DNA of 64,000 nucleotides, from NCBI RefSeq assembly GCF_025822765.1, contig NZ_JACKUK010000020.1, positions 43,099-107,098 of the forward strand, read 5' to 3'. A program made the position numbers and the translations under genes. Below are positions 38,750-58,450 of the stretch, in pieces. The notes beneath the pieces were generated by a model that searched no databases, had not been told where the DNA came from, and saw only the letters and a program-made list of their open reading frames with translations. Source of the stretch: Mycobacterium barrassiae. GTDB taxonomy: Bacteria; Actinomycetota; Actinomycetes; Mycobacteriales; Mycobacteriaceae. Numbering within the stretch: the stretch's first letter is position 1; the number at the start of each line of letters is the position of its first letter.

Positions 38750-39802
38750 CTAGGCTGCCTTACCGCGCCCACGCGCGGGACGGAGGCCCGCCAACGAGAA
38801 CGTGGTGTGCACCAAAGACCCAGCTCGGTCCAGCAGCGACTTGCGCGGCGGCACGTAATGCATGGGAAGGCCGTGTCGGTCGCGGGGCGGCGCCATGAAC
38901 GCGGGCGCCTCGACCAGGGGTGCGTTTTCGGGCAGCTTGCCCTGGGCCCGGCGGTAGGCCGCCAAGGCGCGAGGATGCAGCCGGATCTCGTCAGGCACCG
39001 CGACGAACGCCAACTCGACGAGTTTCCCGAAGATCCGGAGCAGGACCTCGTCGCCTGGCGTCCATCGCATGCCGGCCTTCTCCCGCACCGCCGGATCGAA
39101 CACGCCCGCGGCGATCCACCGCTGCGCGCCGACCATCGGCTTGAACAACTGATCCCAAATCGGCGTCGGCATCAGCACGAACCACGGCTTGGGGATGCGG
39201 ATCGAGAAGATATCGAGTGTCGCGCGGTTGATCTCCAACTCGTCGCGGCACTTCGCGTCCCAGTACTCGAGGAAGTCTTCCCAGCTCTTCGGAACCGGCC
39301 GCATGCTCATGCCGTACATCCGGTACCACTGCACGTGCTCGTCGAACAGCTGGCGCTTCTCGGCTTCGGTCAGTCCACCGCAGAAGTACTCGGCGGTCTT
39401 GATGATCAACATGAAGAACGTCGCGTGTGCCCAGTAGAAGGTCTCGGGATTGAGCGCGTGGTAGCGCCGACCCTCGGGATCGACGCCCTTGATCGTGTGG
39501 TGGTAGCTCTTGATCTGCTCTCCGGTCTGAGCGGCGCGCTCGCCGTCGTAGACGACGCCCATGATCGGATAGACGGAGCGGGCGACGCGCTGCAGGGGCT
39601 CACGCAGCAGGATCGAATGGTCTTCGACGCCGGCACCGAGTTCGGGGTACATGTTCTGGATCGCGCCGATCCAGACGCCGAGCATGCCGGTCCGCAGATC
39701 GCCGAAGTACTTCCACGTCAACGAGTCAGGACCGAGCGGGTCGACGTTCCGGTCGCAGGGCCGCCGTGCGTCGGTCGTGGGGGATGTCGATTTCAGGGTC
39801 AT
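38750..39802 (-). CDS. oxygenase MpaB-family protein (DUF2236)
   Basis: The 350-residue protein has the helical DUF2236/MpaB core: WKYFGDLRTGMLGVWIGAIQNMYPELG, DPEGRRYHALNPETFYWAHATFFMLII and EKRQLFDEHVQWYRMYGMS. Family members include heme-b latex-clearing and MpaB-type oxygenases; His and Arg residues in YHALNPETFYWAHAT could bind heme. The start is ATG at MTLKSTSP; 21 in-frame residues upstream are basic and unlike the family. First gene of an operon with the acyl-CoA dehydrogenase, pointing to lipid or terpenoid breakdown. Confidence 0.88.
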   Translation of the reverse strand: MTLKSTSPTTDARRPCDRNVDPLGPDSLTWKYFGDLRTGMLGVWIGAIQNMYPELGAGVEDHSILLREPLQRVARSVYPIMGVVYDGERAAQTGEQIKSYHHTIKGVDPEGRRYHALNPETFYWAHATFFMLIIKTAEYFCGGLTEAEKRQLFDEHVQWYRMYGMSMRPVPKSWEDFLEYWDAKCRDELEINRATLDIFSIRIPKPWFVLMPTPIWDQLFKPMVGAQRWIAAGVFDPAVREKAGMRWTPGDEVLLRIFGKLVELAFVAVPDEIRLHPRALAAYRRAQGKLPENAPLVEAPAFMAPPRDRHGLPMHYVPPRKSLLDRAGSLVHTTFSLAGLRPARGRGKAA

Positions 39803-40000
39803 CGGTCTCGCACTTCCCGCTCCTCGCGTGCGCCGCGTGATTCCCAACCCGGTGTCAAGCCTCACGATAAGCGTGACAACACACGTTGTCTACGATTTTG
39901 GGGCCGTGGCGGCACAGTGTTATTCAGCCTCCACACCGCTGCCGCTCGGCTGTGACCAGGTGCTTTATCCGCCGGTCTCCGCTCTACTAGGCTGGCGGGC

Positions 40001-41957
<1,957 letters not shown>

Positions 41958-41958
<1 letters not shown>

Positions 41959-44444
41959 TGCGCCTGCCCTACAGCTGGCTGCGCGAGGTCGTACAAGCCG
42001 GTGCACCCGGCTGGGACGTGTCGCCGGACGAACTCGAGCAGACCCTGATCCGCATCGGCCATGAAGTCGAAGAGGTCATCCCGGTCGGACCCGTCACCGG
42101 TCCTCTCACCGTCGGCAGAGTCGCCGAGATCGAGGAACTGACGGAGTTCAAGAAGCCGATCCGCGCGGTCAAGGTCGATGTCGGCGAACCCGAGCTGCGT
42201 GACATTGTCTGCGGGGCAACGAACTTCGCCGTCGGTGACCTCGTCGTCGTAGCCCTGCCCGGTTGCGTGCTGCCCGGCGACTTCGCCATCGCCAGCCGCA
42301 AGACGTACGGCCGCATCAGCGACGGCATGATCTGCTCTGCCACCGAACTCAATCTCGGCGCCGACCATTCGGGCATCCTGGTGCTGCCCGCAGGCACCGC
42401 GGAACCGGGAACGCCCGCCGCCGACGTGCTGGGCCTCGACGACACGGTGTTCCACCTGGCGATCACCCCGGATCGCGGCTACTGCCTGTCGGTGCGAGGT
42501 ATGGCGCGCGAGATCGCCAACGCCTACGACCTCGATTACGTCGATCCGGCCGATGTCCCGCAGTTGCCTGCCGAGGGTGAGGCCCTGCCGGTGACGATCG
42601 ACTCGGGCACCGGTGTGCTGCGGTTCGGGCTCCGACCGGTGACCGGCATCGATCCAAAAGCGGTGTCGCCGTGGTGGATGCAGCGCCGACTTTTGCTGTC
42701 GGGCATCCGGGCCATCTCACCGGCGGTGGACGTGACCAACTACGTGATGCTCGAACTCGGCCATCCGATGCACGCCCACGACCGTAGCCTGATCACCGGT
42801 GGCTTCAGGGTGCGGTTCGCCAAGCCGGGGGAGACGGTCGTCACGCTCGACGACATCGAGCGCCGCCTCGATCCCGCCGATGTGCTCATCGTCGACGACG
42901 TCGCCACCGCCGCGATCGGTGGCGTGATGGGTGCGGGCACCACCGAGGTCCGTGACAGCACCACCGACGTGCTGCTCGAGGCCGCGGTCTGGGATCCCGC
43001 CGCCGTTTCACGCACGCAGCGGCGCCTGCATCTCTACAGCGAGGCCGGCCGTCGCTACGAACGCACCGTCGACCCCGCGATCTCCGTCGCCGCGCTCGAT
43101 CGTTGCAGCACCCTGCTGGCCGAGATCGCCGGTGGCACAATTGAACCCAAGCTCACCGACTGGCGAGGTGACCCGCCGCGCGACAACTGGTCGCATGAGC
43201 CGGTCAGCATGTCGGTCGACCTGCCCGACCGAGTGGCCGGAGTCGAGTACGCCAAGGGCACCACCGAGAAGCGTCTCACCCAGATCGGCGCCGAGGTTGT
43301 CGTGAACGACGGCCGAGTGACCGCGACGCCGCCGAGCTGGCGCCCCGACCTTCGCCAGCCCGCGGACCTCGTCGAAGAGGTGTTGCGGCTCGAGGGCCTC
43401 GAGATCATCCCCTCGGTGCTGCCGGCCGCGCCTGCGGGTCGCGGACTCAGCCCGACGCAGAAGCGGCGCCGCGCCATCGGAAAGTCGCTGGCGCTCAACG
43501 GCTACGTGGAGATCCTGCCCACCCCGTTCCTACCGGCGGGAGTGTTCGACCAGTGGGGTCTGCCCGCCGACGATCCGCGACGGTCCACCACGTCGGTGGT
43601 CAATCCGCTGGAGGCCGACCGCCCCGAGCTGGCCACCACGCTGCTGCCGGGACTGTTGGAGGCGTTGGTGCGCAACGTGTCCCGAGGGGCCGCCGATACC
43701 GCGCTGTTCGCGATCGCGCAGGTTGTCGAGCCGACGGCGGAAACCCGTGCGGTGGAGCGCATTCCGACCGATCGTCGCCCCACACCGGGCGAGATCGCGA
43801 TGCTCGACGCGTCGCTGCCGCATCAGCCGCAGCACGTCGGCGTCGTCCTTGCCGGACTGCGTGAACCAGCCGGACCGTGGGGTAAGGGCAGGCCCGTCGA
43901 GGCCAGCGACGCGTTCGAGGCGGTCCGTGTCATCGGCCGCGCGGCCGGCGTCGAGCTGACCCTGCGGGCCGCCCAGCACCTGCCGTGGCATCCCGGCCGC
44001 TGTGCGGAGGTCGTCGTCGGCGACACCGTCGTCGGATACGCGGGACAGCTTCACCCGGCCGTCATCGAGCGGTCGGGTCTGCCCGCGGGCACCTGCGCCG
44101 TCGAACTGGACCTCGACGCCGTCCCGCTCACCGAATCGCTTCCGGCGCCCGCGGTGTCACCGTTCCCCGCGGTGTTCCAGGACGTCGCGCTGATCGTCGG
44201 CGAAGACGTCGCCGCCCAGGACGTGATCGACGCCGTCCGCGACGGTGCCGGCGAGCTGCTGGAGGACGTCCGGCTGTTCGACGTCTACACCGGGCCGCAG
44301 ATCGGCGAGGGCCGCAAATCACTTGCCCTGGCGCTGCGGTTCCGCGCCGCCGATCGCACGCTCACCGAGGACGAGGCGAGCGCGGCCCGTGACGCGGCGG
44401 TCCAGGCGGCGGCGCAGCGGGTCGGAGCCGAGCAGCGCCGCTGA
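41958..44444 (+). CDS. pheT: phenylalanyl-tRNA synthetase beta subunit
   Basis: The 828-residue beta subunit completes PheRS. It has an N-terminal tRNA-binding EMAP-like domain (about 40-155, with [22 protein letters not shown]), B3/B4 editing domain ([29 protein letters not shown]), B5 domain, a catalytic-like core and a C-terminal ferredoxin-like anticodon-binding domain (about 735-828, [18 protein letters not shown]). Translation is coupled to pheS by a one-base overlap. Confidence 0.98.
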
Positions 44445-44547
44445 ATTCCAGCCGCGTGGCGCCGACTGTGCGGCCACTGCGAAATTCGTGGCAGATTCTC
44501 ACCGTGAGCGCACGCTCGGCGACGGGAATCGGAGTAGGACGGTAGGC

Positions 44548-44916
44548 ATGATCGAGGTACTTCAAGACATGCCCGCCGGTGTTGCAGGCATTCGTATATC
44601 GGGGAAGGTCACCGGGGACGACATCAGCGCGTTCATGCCCGAGCTGGAGAAGCTGTTCGAATCCGGTGAACTCAGGTTCGTCGAGGTCATCGCGTCGGAC
44701 TACGAGGGTTTCGGGCGCGGAGGTCTGGTCGAAGATCTCAAGCAGAGCTTCGGCACCCTGATCAAGCACCATGGGGGCTTCAAGCGCACCGCGGTCGTCA
44801 CCGACAAGGAGTGGGTCACTCACACCGTGCACGCGCTGGGCTGGCTGGTGCCCGGCGACGTCGAAGTGTTCGGCCTCGACGAGCTGGAGAAGGCCAAACA
44901 GTGGGCGGCCGGCTGA
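44548..44916 (+). CDS. STAS/SpoIIAA-like domain protein
   Basis: A 122-residue protein whose whole length fits the SpoIIAA-like/STAS fold (DUF3478 type): IEVLQDMPAGVAGIRISGKVTGDDISAFMPELEKLFE, VIASDYEGFGRGGLVEDLKQS, KRTAVVTDKEWVTHTVHALGWLVPGDVEVF. Such small proteins may bind lipids or nucleotides; the role is unknown. GGAGTAGG before the ATG offers a ribosome-binding site. It stands alone between pheT and the arginine operon, with a hairpin after it. Confidence 0.85.
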   Translation: MIEVLQDMPAGVAGIRISGKVTGDDISAFMPELEKLFESGELRFVEVIASDYEGFGRGGLVEDLKQSFGTLIKHHGGFKRTAVVTDKEWVTHTVHALGWLVPGDVEVFGLDELEKAKQWAAG

Positions 44917-44927
44917 CCTCTCGCCGC

Positions 44928-44985
44928 CGAGCAGACGCAAGGGGTCCGCTATTTCCGGCGTGTCGCGGACCTTTGTGTCTGCTCG
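44928..44985. terminator. GCAGACG-type hairpin upstream of the arginine operon
   Basis: Outer arms CGAGCAGACGCAA and TTGTGTCTGCTCG pair over 13 positions with one G-T wobble. The inner stem GGTCCGC/GCGGACC is perfect. It begins 11 bp past the STAS-like gene and ends 12 bp before the argC -10 box, so it separates the two units. Confidence 0.75.
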
Positions 44986-44997
44986 CCAGGCCCGGGC

Positions 44998-47293
<2,296 letters not shown>

Positions 47294-47297
<4 letters not shown>

Positions 47298-48162
47298 CAC
47301 TGGCGACGCCGGTCAAGGCGCAAGTACTCGCCGCGGCCCTGCCGTGGCTGAAACAGTTGCACGACAAGATCGTCGTGGTGAAGTACGGCGGCAACGCGAT
47401 GACGGACGACACCCTCAAGGCCGCGTTCGCCGCCGACATGGTGTTCCTGCGCAACTGCGGCATCCATCCCGTCGTCGTCCACGGCGGTGGCCCGCAGATC
47501 ACCGCGATGCTGAAAAAGCTTGGTATCGAAGGCGATTTCAAGGGTGGCTTCCGCGTCACCACGCCCGAGGTGCTCGACGTCGCGCGGATGGTGCTGTTCG
47601 GGCAGGTCGGCCGCGAACTGGTCAACCTGATCAACGCGCACGGGCCGTACGCCGTCGGCGTGACGGGGGAGGACGCGCACCTGTTCACCGCGGTGCGGCG
47701 CGAGGTGACCGTCGACGGGGTGGCCACCGACATCGGTCTGGTCGGTGACGTCGAGAAAGTGGAAGCGGATTCGCTGCTCGATCTCATTGGCGCCGGCCGC
47801 ATCCCGGTGGTGTCGACCATCGCGCCCGACGCTGACGGGGTCGTGCACAACATCAACGCCGACACCGCGGCGGCCGCGCTGGCCGAGGCGCTCGGCGCGG
47901 AGAAGCTGTTGATGCTGACCGACGTGGAGGGCCTCTACACCGACTGGCCGGACCGCGGCTCACTGGTCAGCGAGATCGACACCGCCGCACTGACGCAGCT
48001 GCTGCCCAAGTTGGAGACGGGCATGGTGCCCAAGATCGAAGCCTGCCTGCGCGCCGTATCGGGGGGCGTGCCCAGCGCCCACGTCATCGATGGCCGCGTC
48101 GAACATTGCGTACTGGTCGAATTGTTCACAGACGAGGGGACGGGGACGAAGGTGGTGAGCTC

Positions 48163-48166
<4 letters not shown>
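47294..48166 (+). CDS. argB: acetylglutamate kinase
   Basis: Phosphorylates N-acetylglutamate, normally the arginine-feedback-controlled step. The 290-residue amino-acid-kinase-fold protein has [31 protein letters not shown] and [12 protein letters not shown], with the C-terminal [16 protein letters not shown]. The N-terminal helix ([14 protein letters not shown]) is the type found in hexameric, arginine-sensitive kinases. ATGA overlap with argJ, GTGA with argD. Confidence 0.97.
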
Positions 48167-53438
<5,272 letters not shown>

Positions 53439-53440
53439 GG

Positions 53441-53491
53441 CGATTTGTGTGCGTTTAGGAGCGCTGAGCGCTCGCGAACGCACACAAATCG
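53441..53491. terminator. nested hairpin between convergent argH and ABC-F gene
   Basis: Perfect 15-bp outer arms CGATTTGTGTGCGTT and AACGCACACAAATCG enclose a second hairpin GAGCGC-TGA-GCGCTC. It starts 2 bp after the argH stop and ends 3 bp before the opposite gene's stop, so it should end both. The arm sequence differs from the GCAGACG group, but the architecture is the same. Confidence 0.75.
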
Positions 53492-53494
53492 CAG

Positions 53495-55243
53495 CTATTC
53501 TTCGGCGGCTGCCAGCCACGCCTCTTCGAGAGACTCCTTACGCCTCAGCATGTCCTGAAGTTCGGCGTTGAGCTCGCCGGCCCGCACGTGATCGGCGGCC
53601 GCCTCGGCCATCGATTCGTGCAGTTCGGCGATCCGCTTCTCGAGTTTCTCCAGCTGCCCTTCGATGCGGGCCATCTCCTTGCCCGCGCGACGTTCCCGCG
53701 CCGACGCCGACTCGCCGCGTGGCGCGTCGACGCGAGCGGGGGCATCTGGTGCCGCGGCCGCGCGATCCGCCAAATACTGCTCGATGCCACCCGGCAACAG
53801 ATCACACCGCCCACCTCCGGTGAGCGCATACGTGACGTCGGAGACCCGTTCGAGGAAGTACCTGTCGTGTGTCACGACGATCAACGTGCCGGGCCACCCG
53901 TCGAGGTAGTCCTCGATGACCGTCAGGGTGTCGATGTCGAGATCGTTTGTGGGCTCGTCGAGCAGCAGCACGTTGGGTTCGTCGAGGAGCAGTCGCAGAA
54001 ACTGCAGTCGTCGGCGCTCACCCCCGGACAACTCGGCCAGTCGCGCGGTCAGCTTGTCGCCGGTGAAGCCGAAGTCCTTCAACAGCGTGTCGGCCGAGAT
54101 CTCCCGCCCGCCTGCCAATTGAGTGATGCGGCGCCGGTTTTCGACGGCATCGATCACGCGCTCGGAACCGTCGAGTTCGGCGAGCGCCTGGCTCAGATAG
54201 CCGATCCTGAGCGTCTTGCCCCGCTTGACCGTGCCCGACGCCGGTTGCAGCTCACCGGCAAGCAGCCGCAGCACCGACGTCTTGCCGGTGCCGTTGACCC
54301 CGACGAGTCCGATGCGGGCCCCGGGCCCGATCGACCAGTCGATGCCATCCAGCACGACGTTCGGCCCGACCTCCAATCGCACGCGATGCAGATCGAACAC
54401 GTCCTTGCCCAGCCGCGTGATCGCAAAGCTCTGCAGCCCAAGCGAATCCCGCGGTGGTGGTTCGTTCGCGATCAGATCGTTGGCCGCCTGGATGCGGAAC
54501 TTCGGCTTCGACGTCCGCGCGGGCGGACCGCGCCGCAGCCAGGCCAGCTCCTTGCGCATCAGGTTCTGACGTCGCGCCTCGACGCCCGCGGCCAACCGCG
54601 CACGCTCGGCACGCGCCAGGACGTACGCCGCATATCCGCCGTCGTAGGCGTCGACGACGCCGTCGTGCACCTCCCACGTCGTGGTGCAGACCGCGTCGAG
54701 GAACCACCGGTCGTGGCTCACCACCACCAGCGCCGTGGCGCGCCGGGCGTTCAGATGGGCCGCCAGCCAACCGATCACCTCGACGTCCAGATGGTTCGTG
54801 GGCTCGTCGAGCACGAGCACGTCATGCCCCGCAATCAACTCGGTCGCCAGCGCCACCCGGCGGCGCTCACCCCCGGACAGCCGACCCACCTCGCTGTCGA
54901 GCTCGACACCGGAGAGCAGATGCGACACGACGTCTCGGGTGCCGGGTTCGGCCGCCCAGACGTGGTCGGGCCGTCCACCGACGATGACGTCCCTGACGGT
55001 CGCGCCGCCGAACTCGTCGCTCTGCCTCAGATACCCCACCGACAGCCCCGACGTATGGGTCACCCGCCCGGAATCGGGCTCCCGAGTGCCTGTCAGCACC
55101 TGCAAAAGGGTGGTCTTACCGTCACCGTTGCGCCCGACGACCCCGATCGCGTCGCCCTCGTCGATCCCGAGGCTGACGCCGTTGAGCAGCGTGCGGGTGC
55201 CATACCCGACGCTCGCCCGCTCCACGTTGATCAGATTCGCCAT
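53495..55243 (-). CDS. ABC-F family ATPase
   Basis: A 582-residue soluble protein with two ATP-binding cassettes and no membrane domain. Walker A is GRNGDGKTT near 38 and GVNGTGKTS near 335, signatures are RLSGGERRRVALA and ELSGGERRRLQFL, and both halves have Walker B-type LLDEPTN segments. A linker and a C-terminal coiled coil (KEMARIEGQLEKLEKRIAELHE) complete the fold. ABC-F proteins work on the ribosome E site in translation control or antibiotic protection; which applies here is unclear. ATG at MANLINVERASVGYG; TATCAT lies 8 bases upstream. Confidence 0.94.
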   Translation of the reverse strand: MANLINVERASVGYGTRTLLNGVSLGIDEGDAIGVVGRNGDGKTTLLQVLTGTREPDSGRVTHTSGLSVGYLRQSDEFGGATVRDVIVGGRPDHVWAAEPGTRDVVSHLLSGVELDSEVGRLSGGERRRVALATELIAGHDVLVLDEPTNHLDVEVIGWLAAHLNARRATALVVVSHDRWFLDAVCTTTWEVHDGVVDAYDGGYAAYVLARAERARLAAGVEARRQNLMRKELAWLRRGPPARTSKPKFRIQAANDLIANEPPPRDSLGLQSFAITRLGKDVFDLHRVRLEVGPNVVLDGIDWSIGPGARIGLVGVNGTGKTSVLRLLAGELQPASGTVKRGKTLRIGYLSQALAELDGSERVIDAVENRRRITQLAGGREISADTLLKDFGFTGDKLTARLAELSGGERRRLQFLRLLLDEPNVLLLDEPTNDLDIDTLTVIEDYLDGWPGTLIVVTHDRYFLERVSDVTYALTGGGRCDLLPGGIEQYLADRAAAAPDAPARVDAPRGESASARERRAGKEMARIEGQLEKLEKRIAELHESMAEAAADHVRAGELNAELQDMLRRKESLEEAWLAAAEE

Positions 55244-55388
55244 CGCGCCCGATGATAGGTAGGCCGCTGCCAAGGCCTGTTTCCGGTTAGCTGACCGGCA
55301 CCCCGGCAATCCCGGCTGTCGCCTCCCGCGGCTATGCCATGATCGAAGGCGGAAATCGGGGGATTTGCAGCTAGGGGAGCGTGCGTTG

Positions 55389-58349
55389 GTGGACCTATCA
55401 GGACTGACCAGACCAGTGGAACGGTTGGTCGCCACCGCGCAGAACGGGCTGGAAGTTCTGCGCTACGGCGGCCTGGAGACAGGCGCGGTGCCGTCGCCGT
55501 TCCAGATCATCCAGAGTGTGCCGATGTACCGGCTGCGGCGGTACTTCCCGCCCGACAACAGGCCGGGAGCGAAGCCGCCAGGGCCGCCGGTGCTGATGGT
55601 GCATCCGATGATGATGTCGGCCGACATGTGGGACGTCACCCGCGAGGAAGGCGCCGTCGGCATTCTGCACAAGGCCGGACTCGACCCCTGGGTCATCGAC
55701 TTCGGTTCGCCCGACAAGGTCGAGGGCGGCATGGACCGCAACCTCGCCGACCACGTCGTCGCGCTGAGCGAAGCCATCGACACCGTGAAAGAGGTAACCG
55801 GCCGCGACGTGCACCTGGCCGGCTACTCGCAGGGCGGCATGTTCGCCTATCAGGCCGCTGCCTACCGCAGGTCGAAAGATCTGGCGAGCATCATCGCGTT
55901 CGGCTCGCCGGTCGACACGCTCGCCGGCCTGCCGATGAACATGCCCGCCAGCATCGCCCCCGCCGCGGCGGACTTCATGGCCGACCATGTGTTCAGCCGC
56001 ATGGACATCCCCGGCTGGCTGGCGCGCACCGGATTCCAGATGCTCGATCCGATCAAGACGGCGCAGTCGCGCATCGACTTCCTGCGTCAGCTGCACGACC
56101 GCGAGGCCTTGCTGCCCCGCGAGCAGCAGCGCCGCTTCCTGCAGTCCGAAGGCTGGATCGCGTGGTCGGGCCCTGCGATCGCCGAACTGCTCAAGCAGTT
56201 CATCGCGCACAACCGAATGATGAGTGGCGGCTTCTCGATTCACGGCGACCTCGTCACGCTGTCGGACATCGACTGCCCCGTGCTTGCGGTCATCGGTGAG
56301 GTCGACGACATCGGTCAACCGGCGTCGGTGCGCGGCATCAAGCGTGCCGCGCCGAAGGCGGACGTCTACGAATTCATCATCCGCGCCGGACATTTCGGAC
56401 TTGTGGTCGGCAGCAAGGCATCGACGCAAACCTGGCCGACGGTCGCCCAGTGGGTCAAGTGGATCGACTCCGACGGCAAGATGCCCGAGGGCGTCAACCC
56501 GATGCCCCTGCAGCCCGAGGAGCCCAAAGAGAGCGGCGTCTCGCTCAGTTCACGCTTGGCGCACGGCACTTCCGCGGCGACCGAGATGGTGTTCACCCTC
56601 GCGCGGTCGGCCGCCGATGCGGTGGTCGCGGCCAACAAGTCCGCGCGCGCAATTGTGGTCGAGACATACCGCACCCTGCCCCGCCTCGCGCGGCTGGGTC
56701 AGATCAACGACCACACCCGAATCTCGTTGGGCCGGATCATGACCGAACAGGCCCGCGACATGCCCAACGGCGAGGCCCTGCTGTTCGACGGTCGCGTGCA
56801 CACCTATGAGGCGGTGGATCGCCGCATCAACAACGTCGTCCGCGGCCTGATCGACGTCGGCGTCCGCCAGGGCGCACACGTCGGCGTCCTGATGGAAACG
56901 CGCCCCAGCGCGCTGGTGGCCATCGCCGCGCTGTCGCGCCTCGGTGCGGTGGCCGTGCTGATGCCGCCCGACGCCGATCTGGTGGCCGCCGCCCGGCTCG
57001 GCGCGGTCTCCGACATCATCGCCGACCCGAGCAACCTCGAGGCGGCGCGCAAGCTCGATATGCGCGTCCTCGTGCTTGGTGGTGGCGAGGCGCGCGACCT
57101 GGACCTCCCCGAGGACGCCGACGTCATCGACATGGAGAAGATCGATCCCGACCTCGTCGATCTTCCGGGCTGGTACCGGCCCAACCCCGCGCTGGCCCGC
57201 GACCTCGCGTTCATCGGCTTCAGCTCGATCGGCGGCGAACTGGTTCCCCGCCAGATCACCAACTTCCGGTGGGCGCTGTCGGCGTTCGGCACTGCATCGG
57301 CGGCCAACCTGGGGCGCGGCGATACGGTTTACTGCCTGACGCCGCTGCACCATCAATCCGGGCTGCTGGTCGCACTCGGCGGCGCGGTCGTCGGCGGGTC
57401 GCGTATCGCGTTGTCAAGGGGTCTGCGCCCCGATCGGTTCGTCCAGGAGATCCGGCAATACGGCGTCACCGTCGTCTCCTACACGTGGGCGATGCTGCGT
57501 GACGTGATCGACGACCCGTCGTTCTCGCTGGCAGGTAGCCATCCGGTCCGGCTGTTCATCGGCTCCGGCATGCCGACGGGCCTGTGGAAACGCGTCGTCG
57601 ACGTGTTCGAGCCCGCCCACGTCCTCGAATTCTTTGCGACCTCGGACGGGCAGGCGGTGCTGGCCAACGTCTCGGGCGCCAAGGTCGGCAGCAAGGGCCG
57701 GCCGCTGCCCGGCAGCGGCGAGATCGCCTTGGCCGCCTACGACCCCGAGGACGACCTCATCCTCGAGGACGAGCGCGGCTTCGTGCGTCGCGCAGAAACC
57801 AACGAGGTCGGCGTCCTGCTGGCCCGCCCGCGCGGACCGATCGACCCGACCGCGTCGATCAAACGCGGCGTCTTCGCCCCCGCGGACACGTGGGTGTCCA
57901 CGGAGTACCTGTTCCGGCGCGACGACGACGGCGACTACTGGCTCGTCGACAGCCGCGGTCTGGTGATCCACTCACCGCGCGGAGTGGTCTACGCCGCGAC
58001 CGTGAACGACGCCGTCAGCCGTCTGAACGCGGTGGACCTCGCGGTCACCTACGGCGTCGACGCCGGTGACCAGCGTCTGGCAGTGACGGCCCTGGCCCTG
58101 CGGCCGGGAGGGACCATTCCCTCGGCGGACCTGTCCGAGGCGCTCGCCGATCTGCCGGTCGGCAGCCCACCCGACCTCGTGCACGTGGTGCCCGAGATGG
58201 CCCTCAGCGCGTCGTGCCGACCGCTCGTTGGGCCGCTGCGCGAAGCGGGGATCCCCAAACCGTCGCGTAACGCGTGGTACCTGGACCGCGATACGAATCG
58301 GTACAAGCGATTGACCGTCGCGGTGCGCGCCGAAATCGTTGGTGGGTGA
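55389..58349 (+). CDS. bifunctional alpha/beta-hydrolase / acyl-CoA synthetase-like protein (Rv1683-like)
   Basis: A 986-residue fusion. Residues about 30-360 are a PhaC/lipase-type hydrolase with nucleophile Ser147 in LAGYSQGGMFAYQ, Asp in GEVDDIGQP and His in RAGHFGLVVG. Residues about 440-980 are an acyl-CoA ligase-type domain (GRVHTYEAVDRRINNVV, PLHHQSGLLVALGGAV), but the usual ATP-binding TSGTTGxPKG motif reads FSSIGGELVPRQITN. Rv1683 has the same plan and is annotated as synthase plus lipase, linked with storage lipid turnover. GTG 55389 follows AGGGGAG; TTG 55386 is possible. Confidence 0.92.
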   Translation: MDLSGLTRPVERLVATAQNGLEVLRYGGLETGAVPSPFQIIQSVPMYRLRRYFPPDNRPGAKPPGPPVLMVHPMMMSADMWDVTREEGAVGILHKAGLDPWVIDFGSPDKVEGGMDRNLADHVVALSEAIDTVKEVTGRDVHLAGYSQGGMFAYQAAAYRRSKDLASIIAFGSPVDTLAGLPMNMPASIAPAAADFMADHVFSRMDIPGWLARTGFQMLDPIKTAQSRIDFLRQLHDREALLPREQQRRFLQSEGWIAWSGPAIAELLKQFIAHNRMMSGGFSIHGDLVTLSDIDCPVLAVIGEVDDIGQPASVRGIKRAAPKADVYEFIIRAGHFGLVVGSKASTQTWPTVAQWVKWIDSDGKMPEGVNPMPLQPEEPKESGVSLSSRLAHGTSAATEMVFTLARSAADAVVAANKSARAIVVETYRTLPRLARLGQINDHTRISLGRIMTEQARDMPNGEALLFDGRVHTYEAVDRRINNVVRGLIDVGVRQGAHVGVLMETRPSALVAIAALSRLGAVAVLMPPDADLVAAARLGAVSDIIADPSNLEAARKLDMRVLVLGGGEARDLDLPEDADVIDMEKIDPDLVDLPGWYRPNPALARDLAFIGFSSIGGELVPRQITNFRWALSAFGTASAANLGRGDTVYCLTPLHHQSGLLVALGGAVVGGSRIALSRGLRPDRFVQEIRQYGVTVVSYTWAMLRDVIDDPSFSLAGSHPVRLFIGSGMPTGLWKRVVDVFEPAHVLEFFATSDGQAVLANVSGAKVGSKGRPLPGSGEIALAAYDPEDDLILEDERGFVRRAETNEVGVLLARPRGPIDPTASIKRGVFAPADTWVSTEYLFRRDDDGDYWLVDSRGLVIHSPRGVVYAATVNDAVSRLNAVDLAVTYGVDAGDQRLAVTALALRPGGTIPSADLSEALADLPVGSPPDLVHVVPEMALSASCRPLVGPLREAGIPKPSRNAWYLDRDTNRYKRLTVAVRAEIVGG

Positions 58350-58450
58350 TCGTCGCGGCCGTGCCGAGCGGTCGTCACGCTGTTAGGCTCCCGCTGGCGG
58401 CAGGCCGTCGTCGGGTCGGGCAATTGGTGGTCTATCGCGCTGGAGGGTTG

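Noticed and set aside
53588-55255. 555-codon plus-strand frame opposite the ABC-F gene
   Set aside because: Shadow of the conserved ABC-F gene; no family motif and no start signal.
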